64,000 bases of DNA from PALSA-1004 sp963829085. Its GTDB lineage: Bacteria; Pseudomonadota; Gammaproteobacteria; Burkholderiales; SG8-41. Location: contig CAWHHJ010000016.1 of the NCBI GenBank assembly GCA_963829085.1, positions 186,001 through 250,000 on the forward strand, in the 5' to 3' direction. The stretch's first letter is position 1; every line of letters starts with the position of its first letter. Shown piece by piece: positions 9,625-17,874 of this stretch. The notes below the pieces were generated by a model that saw only the letters and a program-made list of their open reading frames with translations, ran no database searches and was not told the origin of the DNA. A program made the position numbers and the translations under genes.

Positions 9625-10743
9625 ACCGCAAAAGTTTCCTCATCTTATTGTTGCTCCTCATCGTCGTGGGCGGCGCCGGCCTCGCGTTGTTCTGGCAGGA
9701 TCTGAGCGCGTGGCGCAGCCCGAATGCAAAAATCGGCACCAAGCTGTTCGAGAAGTTGCCGGTAAACGACGTTGCGCAGATCGTCTCTACGACGGCAAAG
9801 GCACCGTTACGCTCGTGCTCAAGGACGGCCGCTGGGTCGTGAAAGAACGCGGCGATTACAACGCGAGCGTGCAGGAGATCGGCGATCTGCTGGTCAAGCT
9901 GCCGGACGTCAAGGTCGTGCAGACCGAAGCGGTCGGCGCCTCGTTGCTGCCGCGCTTGAATCTGGTGGCGCCCGGTAAGGATGTGAAACCGGAGGACGCG
10001 GTACTCAGCTTGAACTGAGCGATAAAAGCGGCAAAGTGATCGGCACGCTGCTGCTCGGCAAGAAGGTTTTGAAAACGGAGCCGAGCCCGTTGCCGATACC
10101 GCAGGTGACGCCGGTCGGGCGCTATGTCTTGAGCCCCGGCAATGCAACGGTCCTCGTCTTGTCCGATGCGCTGAAAAACGCAGACGCCGAACCTGCGCAG
10201 TGGCTTGCGAAGGACTTCTTCAAGGCTGAGCGCATCAAGACGCTGATAGCAAGCGGCGAGGGAAGCGCTTGGAAGATTACGCGTCCGGAAGAATATGGAC
10301 AGTGGAAGTTTGCGGACGGCGGCGGCGAGCTTGATCCAAGCAAGGCCGTCGCAGCCGTGAATGCACTGGCCGGCCTCAACTTTACGGATGTCGCGCTCGG
10401 CATGACAGACGACAAATTCGCGCAGCCGCGCACTTATGTTGCAGACACATTTGATAATCTGGTTTACACCATCAAGATCGCAAAAAAACCGGACAGCGAC
10501 GATTACTATTTGTCGGTCGCCGTGACGGGTGACCCGCCGCGCACCCGCACACCTGAAAAGGACGAGAAGCCTGCGGACAAAGAGCGGCTCGACAAGCAGT
10601 ATGCTGAAACGCTTAAGAAACTCGATGAGCGCGTCAAGCTGGAGAAGGGCCTTGCGGGGTGGACTTATGTGGTTGCAGCCAAGTCGCTCGAACCCCTGCT
10701 CAGGACGCGTGCAGATCTGATAGCGCCGCCGCGCAAGAAGTAG
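9621..10743 (+). pseudogene. DUF4340-domain protein of the Gld-like exporter operon (two frameshifts as sequenced)
   Basis: The gene begins at an ATG overlapping the end of the GldG-like gene. It encodes a membrane anchor (SFLILLLLLIVVGGAGLALF) followed by the DUF4340 pattern. The coding sequence changes frame near 9781-9787 (VNDVAQIV.. to YDGKGTVTLVLKDGRW) and again near 9998-10001 (..DVKPEDA to TQLELSDKSGKVIGTLLLG). It then ends at 10743 after WTYVVAAKSLEPLLRTRADL. Proteins with this domain usually follow GldG-like genes and are taken to be part of the same envelope complex. The role is unknown. As in the gene before it, all pieces are well conserved. Confidence 0.75.
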
Positions 10744-10807
10744 CCACGACCGACGACGACAAGTCCCTGCGGTATACTTTCCGTCCGACTATGCATGGTT
10801 TTCAGTC

Positions 10808-11122
10808 ATGACCCGCGCAGTGCATGATATCGGCGGCCTGCCGGCCGGCCCGATCGAGATTGCGGAGCACGAACGCACATTCTTCGAGCAGCGCATCGAT
10901 GCCATGATGCGGCTGCTCGCGCACCCGACGCATGGTTATTACACGGTCGACGCAATGCGGCGGGCCATCGAATCGCTGCCGCACGAAGATTACGTGGGCC
11001 TTGGCTACTACGAGCGCTGGCTACAAGCCATGCGCAAGCTCGTGGTGGAGAAAGGTCTCGTCAGTGAAGCAGACATTGAAAGCAAGCTGCGGTCGCTCGC
11101 GAACGAGGCTGGCCGAAAATGA
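10808..11122 (+). CDS. Nitrile hydratase-family beta subunit, N-terminal half as a separate protein
   Basis: The 104-residue protein matches only the N-terminal domain of nitrile hydratase beta subunits: HDIGGLPAGP at residues 6-15, then EHERTFFEQRIDAM, and YYERWLQAMRKLVVEKG near residues 65-85. Normal beta subunits are about 220 residues. Here the second half is a separate gene that overlaps by four bases (ATGA at 11119-11122), which implies translational coupling. The same split is known for thiocyanate hydrolase, where ScnB and ScnA correspond to the two halves of beta. A TATACT -10-like element at 10773-10778 may start the operon. The subunit would contribute to the active-site cleft with the alpha-like subunit. 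Confidence 0.88.
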   Translation: MTRAVHDIGGLPAGPIEIAEHERTFFEQRIDAMMRLLAHPTHGYYTVDAMRRAIESLPHEDYVGLGYYERWLQAMRKLVVEKGLVSEADIESKLRSLANEAGRK

Positions 11123-11400
11123 AGCCATCGTTCGCGCCCGGTGACAAAGTCCGGGTAGTCGCCCGGGAGACAGCGACGCATTGCCGCACGCCGCATTATC
11201 TGCGTGGCAAGCGCGGCGTCGTCACCCGCGTCTTTGGAACGTTTCCGAATCCTGAACAGCTCGCATATCACCGCATCGGCGTTCCGCATGTGCCGCTGTA
11301 TCAGGTCGATTTCGACTATGCGGAAGTGTGGGGAAAAGCTGCGCCCAACACCCGCATCAGCGCTGACATTTTCCAACACTGGCTGGAGGCGGACCGCTGA
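11119..11400 (+). CDS. Nitrile hydratase-family beta subunit, C-terminal half as a separate protein
   Basis: The 93-residue protein corresponds to the SH3-like C-terminal barrel of nitrile hydratase beta. It begins FAPGDKVRVVARE, carries TPHYLRGKRGVVTRVFG (the Arg-containing segment that in the family contacts the oxidised cysteines), and ends LYQVDFDYAEVWG then FQHWLE. It starts inside the stop codon of the preceding gene and is followed after two bases by the alpha-like gene. The intact family motifs on both sides of the junction, together with a proper ATG, argue for a real gene split rather than a frameshift, unlike other broken genes in this window. Confidence 0.88.
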   Translation: MKPSFAPGDKVRVVARETATHCRTPHYLRGKRGVVTRVFGTFPNPEQLAYHRIGVPHVPLYQVDFDYAEVWGKAAPNTRISADIFQHWLEADR

Positions 11401-11402
11401 TC

Positions 11403-12065
11403 ATGCCGCACGACCATTCCCATCATCACCACGACCACCCGCACGACCACGACGTGCACGCGCCGATCAACGAATCCCACGGTGCCCGGAGCGATTCGAT
11501 CCTCCTCGAGCGCGCGCTGCGGGAGCTGTTGATCGAAAAGGGCGTGTTTACGCCCGCCGACGTGCAGCGCCAAATCGAGCTCACCGAGTCGCGCGATCCC
11601 GAGCTCGGCGCCAAAGTCGTTGCTCACGCGTGGACTGACGCCGCATACAAAGCATGGCTACTAAGAGATGCGAAGCCTGCGATCGAGACCTATCTTGGAA
11701 TCGACCTTAATCTGACGCCCGAACTCGTGGTGGTTGAGAATTCGCGCGAACGCCATCATGTCATTTGCTGCACGCTGTGCTCCTGTTATCCGCGCGCGAT
11801 ACTCGGTATTCCGCCTGCCTGGTATAAGAGTCTCGAATATCGCTCACGCGTGGTGATTGAGCCGCGTGCGGTTCTCGCAGAATTCGGCACGAGGCTGGCC
11901 GATGATGTCGAGATTCGCGTCGTCGACAGCACTGCGGACATGCGTTACATGGTGTTGCCGATGCGCCCCCGTTACACCGAAAACATGAGCGAAGCGGAAC
12001 TGGTGGGCGTGATTACGCGCGATTCGATGATCGGCGTCAGTGTTCTTGCCGAACGTCCGCAGTAG
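11403..12065 (+). CDS. Nitrile hydratase-family alpha (metal-binding) subunit with His-rich N-terminus
   Basis: The 220-residue protein is the catalytic subunit. Its metal site reads CCTLCSC, with Cys123, Cys126 and Cys128 as ligands. Thr at the second position is typical of cobalt-type enzymes, where Fe-type ones have Ser. An unusual extra Cys122 precedes the motif. Downstream YPRAILGIPPAWYKSLEYRSR is the normal family continuation. The first 20 residues are mostly His and Asp (H3, H5, H7-H10, H12, H14, H16, H19), resembling metal-storage tails. The enzyme should hydrate a nitrile to an amide or hydrolyse thiocyanate. The three-subunit layout is that of thiocyanate hydrolase and toyocamycin nitrile hydratase. 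Substrate is undetermined. Confidence 0.9.
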   Translation: MPHDHSHHHHDHPHDHDVHAPINESHGARSDSILLERALRELLIEKGVFTPADVQRQIELTESRDPELGAKVVAHAWTDAAYKAWLLRDAKPAIETYLGIDLNLTPELVVVENSRERHHVICCTLCSCYPRAILGIPPAWYKSLEYRSRVVIEPRAVLAEFGTRLADDVEIRVVDSTADMRYMVLPMRPRYTENMSEAELVGVITRDSMIGVSVLAERPQ

Positions 12066-12107
12066 CGTGTCGGCGCGCAACGCGTAAATCCTGGAGAGCA
12101 AGCGATC

Positions 12108-12305
12108 ATGAAGTTCAAAGACCTCCTCAAGTCGCCGGTTTTTCCAAAGGGTCACCGCTGGAATATTTCCAAACGCAAAAATGCATACGAGTCGGATCTC
12201 AGTGCGCTCGTGCGCGCGATGCTCGAAGATGACCAGATCCGTGAAGACCAGCGTTTCGCGTGGGAGCGCTGGCGCGCGGAAGACCGCTTGACTAAGAAAC
12301 CGTAA
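12108..12305 (+). CDS. Small DUF3460-like protein in the nitrile hydratase operon
   Basis: The 65-residue protein has a GGAGAGC-type ribosome site just upstream of its ATG. The segment YESDLSALVRAMLEDDQ followed by a charged RFAWERWRAED tail resembles the short DUF3460 proteins of betaproteobacteria. Those have a conserved YES(D/E)xxxFLRxL start and a tryptophan-rich end. It has no signal peptide or membrane segment and is probably a soluble helical protein. Its position directly after the alpha-like gene makes a role in enzyme maturation possible, but it does not resemble the usual nitrile hydratase activator. This is inference from context only. Confidence 0.55.
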   Translation: MKFKDLLKSPVFPKGHRWNISKRKNAYESDLSALVRAMLEDDQIREDQRFAWERWRAEDRLTKKP

Positions 12306-12311
12306 TTCAGC

Positions 12312-13343
12312 TTGGTGCCCCGCCTCCGTGTCGCCGGCTGCCTAATGTCGTGCGCCGTCGGCATATTCGTGGCGACGCTGATCAGCGGCCAGGCGTCTGC
12401 GCAAACCAGCGCTGCGACGACTAAAGCGCGTGTCGCTCCGCAGGTGTATCCGTCCCGGCCCATCCGCATGATCGTACCGTTCTCGCCCGGCGGCACCTCC
12501 GACACACTCGCCCGTATCCTCGGCCAGCAGCTCACGGCCGCATGGGGTCAGCAAGTCGTCGTCGACAGCCGGCCGGGCGCCAGCGGCATCATTGGAACTG
12601 AAGTCGCAGCCCGCGCGCCGGCGGACGGTTATACGCTGATGCACGGCAATCTCAGTCAGTTCGCCATCAATCCCAGTCTCTTCAGCAAACTCAGCTACGA
12701 GACATTGCGCGATTTTGCACCGGTGAGCCTAGTGGGCAGCGCACCGCAATTGCTTGTCGTGAATCCGGGTATCGCGTCGAAATCGGTGGCCGAACTCGTC
12801 CAACTCGCGAAAGCCAAGCCGGGGACGCTCAATTACGGTTCGGGCGGCGCCGGTACGCTCGCTTATCTCGGCGGCGAAATGTTCAGATCGCTCGCGGGCG
12901 TCAACATCGTTCACGTTTCATACAAAGGGACCGTGTTGGCGCTCAATGATCTACTCGCAGCACAGATACAGTTGATGTTCTCGGACATGCCCATTGCACT
13001 GCCGCACGCCAAATCCGGCAAGCTCCGCGCGTTGGCGGTAACGAGTGTTCAGCGGACACCGCTCATGCCTGAGATCGCGACGGTGGCAGAATCCGGTCTG
13101 GCCGGATATGCGCTGGTGAACTGGTGGGGTATTCTTGCTCCGCGCGGCGTACCGCAGAACATCATCAGCAAGCTGCACGCTGAGATCGCGCGTATTCACG
13201 CCTTAGCTGAAGTGAAGGACCGTTATGCTGCGCTGGGCGTCGAGGCGGTCAGCAGTACCCCGGAGCGATTCGCCGAGTACATCAAGTCAGAGGCCGCGCG
13301 TTTCAGCAAGTTGATCAAGGATGCGGGTGCGAAGGTCGAATGA
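12312..13343 (+). CDS. Bug/TctC-family periplasmic binding protein
   Basis: The protein is about 340 residues and has a signal peptide ending QASAQ. Family motifs are in order: YPSRPIRMIVPFSPGGTSDTLAR near residue 47, VVVDSRPGASGIIGTEVAARAPADGYTL-type segment, LNYGSGGAGT, and a C-terminal SSTPERFAEYIKSEAARF. Bug proteins bind carboxylates and other small polar ligands in the periplasm, and most lack transporter partners. The start could be TTG 12312, GTG 12315 or ATG 12345; no ribosome site decides. The gene begins a few bases after the small protein of the nitrile hydratase operon, so co-transcription is likely. It may sense or capture that enzyme's substrate. Confidence 0.9.
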   Translation: MVPRLRVAGCLMSCAVGIFVATLISGQASAQTSAATTKARVAPQVYPSRPIRMIVPFSPGGTSDTLARILGQQLTAAWGQQVVVDSRPGASGIIGTEVAARAPADGYTLMHGNLSQFAINPSLFSKLSYETLRDFAPVSLVGSAPQLLVVNPGIASKSVAELVQLAKAKPGTLNYGSGGAGTLAYLGGEMFRSLAGVNIVHVSYKGTVLALNDLLAAQIQLMFSDMPIALPHAKSGKLRALAVTSVQRTPLMPEIATVAESGLAGYALVNWWGILAPRGVPQNIISKLHAEIARIHALAEVKDRYAALGVEAVSSTPERFAEYIKSEAARFSKLIKDAGAKVE

Positions 13344-13352
13344 GGTGATCGG

Positions 13353-14342
13353 ATGCCTGAACTAAGAAGACGGCGAGAATTACTGATTGCACTGATCGCG
13401 TTGGCTTGGGCAACACAGGTCACGGCCGCCGATTCGGGACAATCGTATCCGAACAGGCCAATTCGATTTATCGTTCCGTTTGCGCCGGGCGGGAGCACGG
13501 ATACACTCGCCCGCACAGTCGGACAGAAGCTGGGTGAAGCGCTGGGCGAGCAGGTCGTTGTCGATAATCGTTCCGGCGGCAACGGCAATATCGGCACTGA
13601 TCTCGTCGCGCACGCTGCACCCGACGGGTACACCATACTGCTCGGTTACATTGCGAATCTCGCCATAGGGCCAAGCCTGTACGCGAAGCTACCCTTCGAT
13701 CCGGTCAAAGATCTCGCGCCGGTTACCCAACTCGCGGTAGCGCCGAACATTCTTGTCGTGCATCCCTCGGTGCCGGCGAAAAATTTCAAAGAATTCATTG
13801 CATACGCGAAAGCAAATCCGCAAAAAGTTAACTTCGCGTCAGCGGCGGTCGCCAGCCCCGGTCATCTGGCCGGCGAACTGCTCAACCATGCAGCTGGAAT
13901 CCACATGCAGCATGTTCCGTATAAGGGTAGCGGCCAGGCGGTGGTCGACCTCGTCGGCGGCCAGGTGCAGGTCATGGTGAGCGGTATGTCGTCAGTCATG
14001 CCGCATATAAAAGCCGGCCGGTTGCGTGCGCTCGCAGTGACCGGCGCTCAGCGTTCACCAGCGGTGCCCGACATCCCGACCATCGCTGAATCCGGTTTCC
14101 CGAAATTTGAGGCAACTGCATGGTACGGCGTGCTCGTGCCGGCCCGTACGCCGAAAGCCATCGTCACGCGACTGCACGATGAGATCGTGCGCGCGCTGAA
14201 AATGCCTGACGTAAAGGAACGGCTGGAAAGTGTGGGCTTTGAAATCGTCGGCAGCACACCCGAAGCGTTTGGTGCTTACATAAAGTCTGAGATCGTCAAA
14301 TGGGCGCCCGTCGTAAAAGCATCGGGCGCAAAAGCCGATTGA
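13353..14342 (+). CDS. Bug/TctC-family periplasmic binding protein
   Basis: The 329-residue protein has a short signal peptide (RRRELLIALIALAWATQVTAA) and the full Bug pattern: YPNRPIRFIVPFAPGGSTDTLAR, VVVDNRSGGNGNIGTDLVAH, and a C-terminal GSTPEAFGAYIKSEIVKWAPVVK. It follows the preceding Bug gene by nine bases with a GAGGTGA-like ribosome site, so the two form a tandem pair at the end of the nitrile hydratase operon. The pair are clearly diverged paralogues rather than a recent duplication. No TctA/TctB membrane genes are present. The ligand is unknown. Confidence 0.92.
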   Translation: MPELRRRRELLIALIALAWATQVTAADSGQSYPNRPIRFIVPFAPGGSTDTLARTVGQKLGEALGEQVVVDNRSGGNGNIGTDLVAHAAPDGYTILLGYIANLAIGPSLYAKLPFDPVKDLAPVTQLAVAPNILVVHPSVPAKNFKEFIAYAKANPQKVNFASAAVASPGHLAGELLNHAAGIHMQHVPYKGSGQAVVDLVGGQVQVMVSGMSSVMPHIKAGRLRALAVTGAQRSPAVPDIPTIAESGFPKFEATAWYGVLVPARTPKAIVTRLHDEIVRALKMPDVKERLESVGFEIVGSTPEAFGAYIKSEIVKWAPVVKASGAKAD

Positions 14343-14428
14343 GCGAGAAAGATCGTCGACACAAAAATCACTCTAGACGGGTCAAATGTTACGACGACAT
14401 CTGACTGTTCTCTGACACAATATGCCGG

Positions 14429-15785
14429 ATGACTGAGTCCATCAAGAATACCGGCGACGATCAAGTGCTTGCTGCCATTGCACAGCTGGTTCGAGTTGGC
14501 AACCTGAAGCGTGCACGAAAACTATGTGAACAGGTGCTTGGTCGCACGCCGCACGATGTCGACGCCCTCGCCTGGCTCGGTCAAATCTGCATGGACGAAG
14601 ACCGCTGGAGCGACGCGATATCAAATTTCGATAAAGCACTGCAGTTGCGTGTGGACCCCTGGACGCTCGGCAATCTCGGCAACTGTTATTGCAAGACCGG
14701 GCGGCTGGCGGAGGCGGAACACTGTCTGCGTGGCGCCATCGCTCTAAAACCGGATCTGGTACGTGCGCACGTGAGTCTGGCCGTCGTCCTTCACGGATTA
14801 CGGCAATTCGATGCGGCGCTCAAACAGCTCGAGGCGGTGAGTCAACTGGCTGCGCATGATCATCACATCCCGATGCGCAAGGGTTGTTCACTTACTGAAC
14901 TCGGGCGGCTTGATGAAGCGCAGGATGCTTTCGCGGAAGCAGGACAGCTAGCTGCCAAATTCGTCTATCCACGGCTCGTCGCATTCGACCAGGGTGCATT
15001 TGATTCGATTTCGGGCACGGGACCGGCGATTCCCCCGCCGCAGGTCATGCACGAAAGCACGCCTCCCGCCGAATGCAGCTATGTCGTCCTGATTTCCTGC
15101 GATTCGGCGTATGCGCGCAAATACGGTTTTACGTTCATACGTTCGTTTGCGATGCACGCGCAGGGCAATAACATCCTTCACATGCATATCTACGATGCGG
15201 ATGAGCGGATCGTAGATGAAGCCAAGGATGTTGCGCAAACGGCAGGGCTCGTATCTCTGGCAATCAGTACCTGAGACAAGCCCTTTCCCACAGGTGGAGA
15301 AGCAGCGGCGCAAGTCGTACTACGCCTGCGGACGCCTTGTGCACATGGCGTATTGGCTTAAGCGGTATCAGCGCCCGGTGCTGAGCCTCGATGTCGACAT
15401 CATTGTGCAAGGCGAGCTCGCCACCCTGGTCGATACTGCAGGCGCCAGTGATGTCGGGCTGAACCGCCGGGAGCCAATCGATTCTCCATGGCTCGATGTT
15501 ATCGCCAACATAATCATTGGCAACCCGACCGCCGCCGCTATTGGTTATTTCAAAGCGGTCGCGAACTACGCGCTTGAATACATCAAGCGCGAAGGGGATG
15601 CCTGGCTCGTGGATCAGACCGCCCTTTTTTGCGTGCTGAAGATGATGAATCGTTATGCAAGCGCGCCGTCGGTCACATGGATTTCGGAGTCGAATCAACC
15701 TTCGCTATGGCACTTCGGCGCTGCCAATGAGCATTCGGTAACTGACCCGCGCTATCTTAAGTATGCAGTTGCCGGTAGCCGGTAG
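14429..15785 (+). CDS. TPR protein with C-terminal glycosyltransferase-like domain (frameshifted)
   Basis: The first ~170 residues are tetratricopeptide repeats (for example RAHVSLAVVLHGLRQFDAAL and GRLDEAQDAFAEAGQLAAKF). A second domain follows, starting SYVVLISCDSAYARKYGFTF, which resembles the Rossmann-like start of glycosyltransferases acting on a sugar donor. The frame is lost between about 15240 and 15270. The next frame continues with CGRLVHMAYWLKRYQRPVL, then SLDVDIIVQGEL, a DxD-type donor/metal motif, and ends at 15785. The whole corrected protein would be about 450 residues. A second glycosyltransferase-like gene lies 100 bases downstream. The pair may glycosylate a protein or surface polymer, but acceptor and sugar are unknown. 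Confidence 0.7.
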
Positions 15786-15891
15786 GTCTTCAGCCGTCGC
15801 CGGCAGCGAACACAGCGGATGCTGAGAACGGGGCGGGCTCTTTTCCGGATGACAAATCGCGTGATGCGCTTCGCTCCGGGCGCGTAACTTC

Positions 15892-16899
15892 ATGCAAATC
15901 GACAATCCGGACTTATTCTCCGTAGTGCTACCGACTTTCAATGGCACGCCGTTCGTAAAGCGCACGCTCGATTACTTGAGGCACTTGCAGTTCAAAGGCC
16001 GCATCGTATTGTCGGATAACAGCAGTGGGTCATGCCGGGAATGGATCGCGTCATGCGCAACCGCATACCGCGACTTGAATCTCGAAGCGTTCCAGTTCGA
16101 CGAACGGATCACCTTCCTCGACAAGCTGATCGCGACGCTTGAAAAGACCCCATCGCGTTTTGTGATCCTGCATGCGCACGACGACTTCATGGTGCCTGCA
16201 GCGGTCGAAAGCTGCGTGACATTTCTCGATCGCGATTCTGCGTATAGCGCAGCGCGCGGCCGGGTCGCGATGTTCGCGCTGACGCGTGGCGACGCGAAAG
16301 CGGCCGCACAGACGTCAGTTGCGCTCGTTCCTCATCCCATGCGAGGGTATGAACAGGACACGCCTGTCGAGCGCATGATTGCTCACATTGACCGATACGC
16401 ATCGACTTTTTATTCGATCCATTGCCGTGAGCGCCTTATCGAAAGTTTCCGCCGCACCGCGGCAGGTACCACGAATGTCATTTTCTTTCAGTATCTCTCG
16501 TCGTGCATCTCAGCGCTGCAGGGAAAGATTCATTGCTCGGATGAATTGTTCTACGTCCGCCAGGGCCATGCTGACAGTTGGAGCGGCAGTCTCAAGCAAA
16601 ACAGCTATGAACACTGGCCGCTGCTGATTACGTCGCCGGACTTCTCCCGCTATTACAGCGAATTTCGTAATTCGCTTTGCCGCCTGTGCGAAACGACGCT
16701 CGCATTGTCGGCGCAGGACATTGGACCGCGAATCGACAAGGCCGCGGTCAGTTTGTTCCGCCGCGCGTACTGCGGTCAGGAGTTCGATAATCCGGATGAA
16801 GTGCGCTTTATTCAGCGATTGAACACCGGCGGTTCGGCTGAGCACGCTCTGCTCACCGCAGTGATCGATTTCTGCCTAAAGTACCCCGACACTTATTAA
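15892..16899 (+). CDS. Glycosyltransferase family 2-like protein
   Basis: The 335-residue protein starts with SVVLPTFNGTPFVKRTLDYL and RIVLSDNSSGSCREW. This is the nucleotide-binding beginning of family 2 (GT-A fold) enzymes, with a DNSS motif in place of the usual DDGS. An HAHDDFMVPAA segment near residue 98 supplies the acidic DD pair expected to hold the metal and sugar donor. The C-terminal half is not recognisable. There is no signal peptide or clear membrane segment. It follows the TPR/glycosyltransferase gene and probably acts in the same glycan pathway. The sugar is unknown. Confidence 0.75.
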   Translation: MQIDNPDLFSVVLPTFNGTPFVKRTLDYLRHLQFKGRIVLSDNSSGSCREWIASCATAYRDLNLEAFQFDERITFLDKLIATLEKTPSRFVILHAHDDFMVPAAVESCVTFLDRDSAYSAARGRVAMFALTRGDAKAAAQTSVALVPHPMRGYEQDTPVERMIAHIDRYASTFYSIHCRERLIESFRRTAAGTTNVIFFQYLSSCISALQGKIHCSDELFYVRQGHADSWSGSLKQNSYEHWPLLITSPDFSRYYSEFRNSLCRLCETTLALSAQDIGPRIDKAAVSLFRRAYCGQEFDNPDEVRFIQRLNTGGSAEHALLTAVIDFCLKYPDTY

Positions 16900-16923
16900 A
16901 CCGCGGAGGCTGACTTACATTGA

Positions 16924-17869
16924 TCACGTGCGTTTGCGCGCTACATGTTGAGTCATGACTTCGAGCACGCGGTCGCCGGCGGCGGTTTTTATTTCCGTCC
17001 GCACGACTGCGAGCGTGCGTCCGGCATGAATGACGCGTGATCTGATACTGAGCCATTTTCCGCGCCCGGGACTGATGTACCACGCGGCGACCGTCGATAA
17101 CATCATGCCGGCCGGCGCCGCCGCGCACGCACATGCAGCCGCCATGCCCAGCGATATTCCGCCCTGAACGTGACCGACGCGATTACCAAGATGGGGACCA
17201 AGCGCCACGCGCAGACTGGCGCCGCCGGCAGTTCGCTTCGGGACGCCGCCCCAGAAATGCTGTACGAAAGAGACCTCGTCGGTGGCCTTAGCGAGCGCTG
17301 CATCGCAGGCTTTCAGGATCGGACGCTCATGTGGCTCGAGGTCCGCCACCGCTAGCGGCGTGAGCGCCTTGGCCTTTGATCGCTGCCACGGCAAGGGTGC
17401 AAGCTTCACACCGGGTGGTGGATCAAGAAGCACAAACTCACCAGTCGCATGGCACAGCGGTTTGCCGTTGGCGTGCAGCGTCGCACTGGTTAATGACTGA
17501 TGTAGGGCCGCGCCGGCGCTGAAGCCGAGCAAGTTTGCTTGCGCGCTGATGTCACCCGTCGCCGGCATACCGGTGAACTGAATTTGCATATGAATGGTGG
17601 CAAGGCGGGCGCCCGGCGATATGAGTAATCGCGTTGACGTTGCAAGCGCGGTGTCCGCCAGGATTGCGACTGCGGAGAGATCGATCTCGCCGCTCGCATC
17701 TCGACAGTGAGGGCCATCCGGCAACGACACACGCGCGGTTTGGCCGGCGATTTCACTGCCACTGCATGTCGAGAAAGTAACCGGGGAAATGCAGGCCGAG
17801 GACGCGATTGCCGGCGATGCCGCGCAGCACTTGCGATCGGATGAAATCAGAGTGTGGCGTGCGCGTCAT
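16924..17869 (-). CDS. Double-hotdog acyl-CoA thioesterase-like protein (frameshifted near its start)
   Basis: The long intact part (to about 17760) has two hotdog repeats. The first contains EIDLSAVAILADTALATSTR, and the second GNRVGHVQGGISLGMAAACA, a PaaI-type substrate-pocket motif. In-frame family-like sequence upstream (MTRTPHSDFIRSQVLRG, then NRVLGLHFPGYFLDMQW) is offset by one base near 17765. It begins at an ATG at 17869, only five bases after the end of the MFS gene. The corrected protein would be about 314 residues. It probably hydrolyses acyl-CoA thioesters in the cytosol. The acyl chain is unknown. It is likely co-transcribed with the MFS transporter upstream. Confidence 0.72.
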
Positions 17870-17874
17870 CGTTG

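Noticed and set aside
10808..11400. Split beta subunit as another sequencing frameshift
   Set aside because: The two halves join at a proper domain boundary with an ATGA overlap, and the first half ends in a charged linker. Fusing them would need an insertion where known three-subunit relatives also have two genes.
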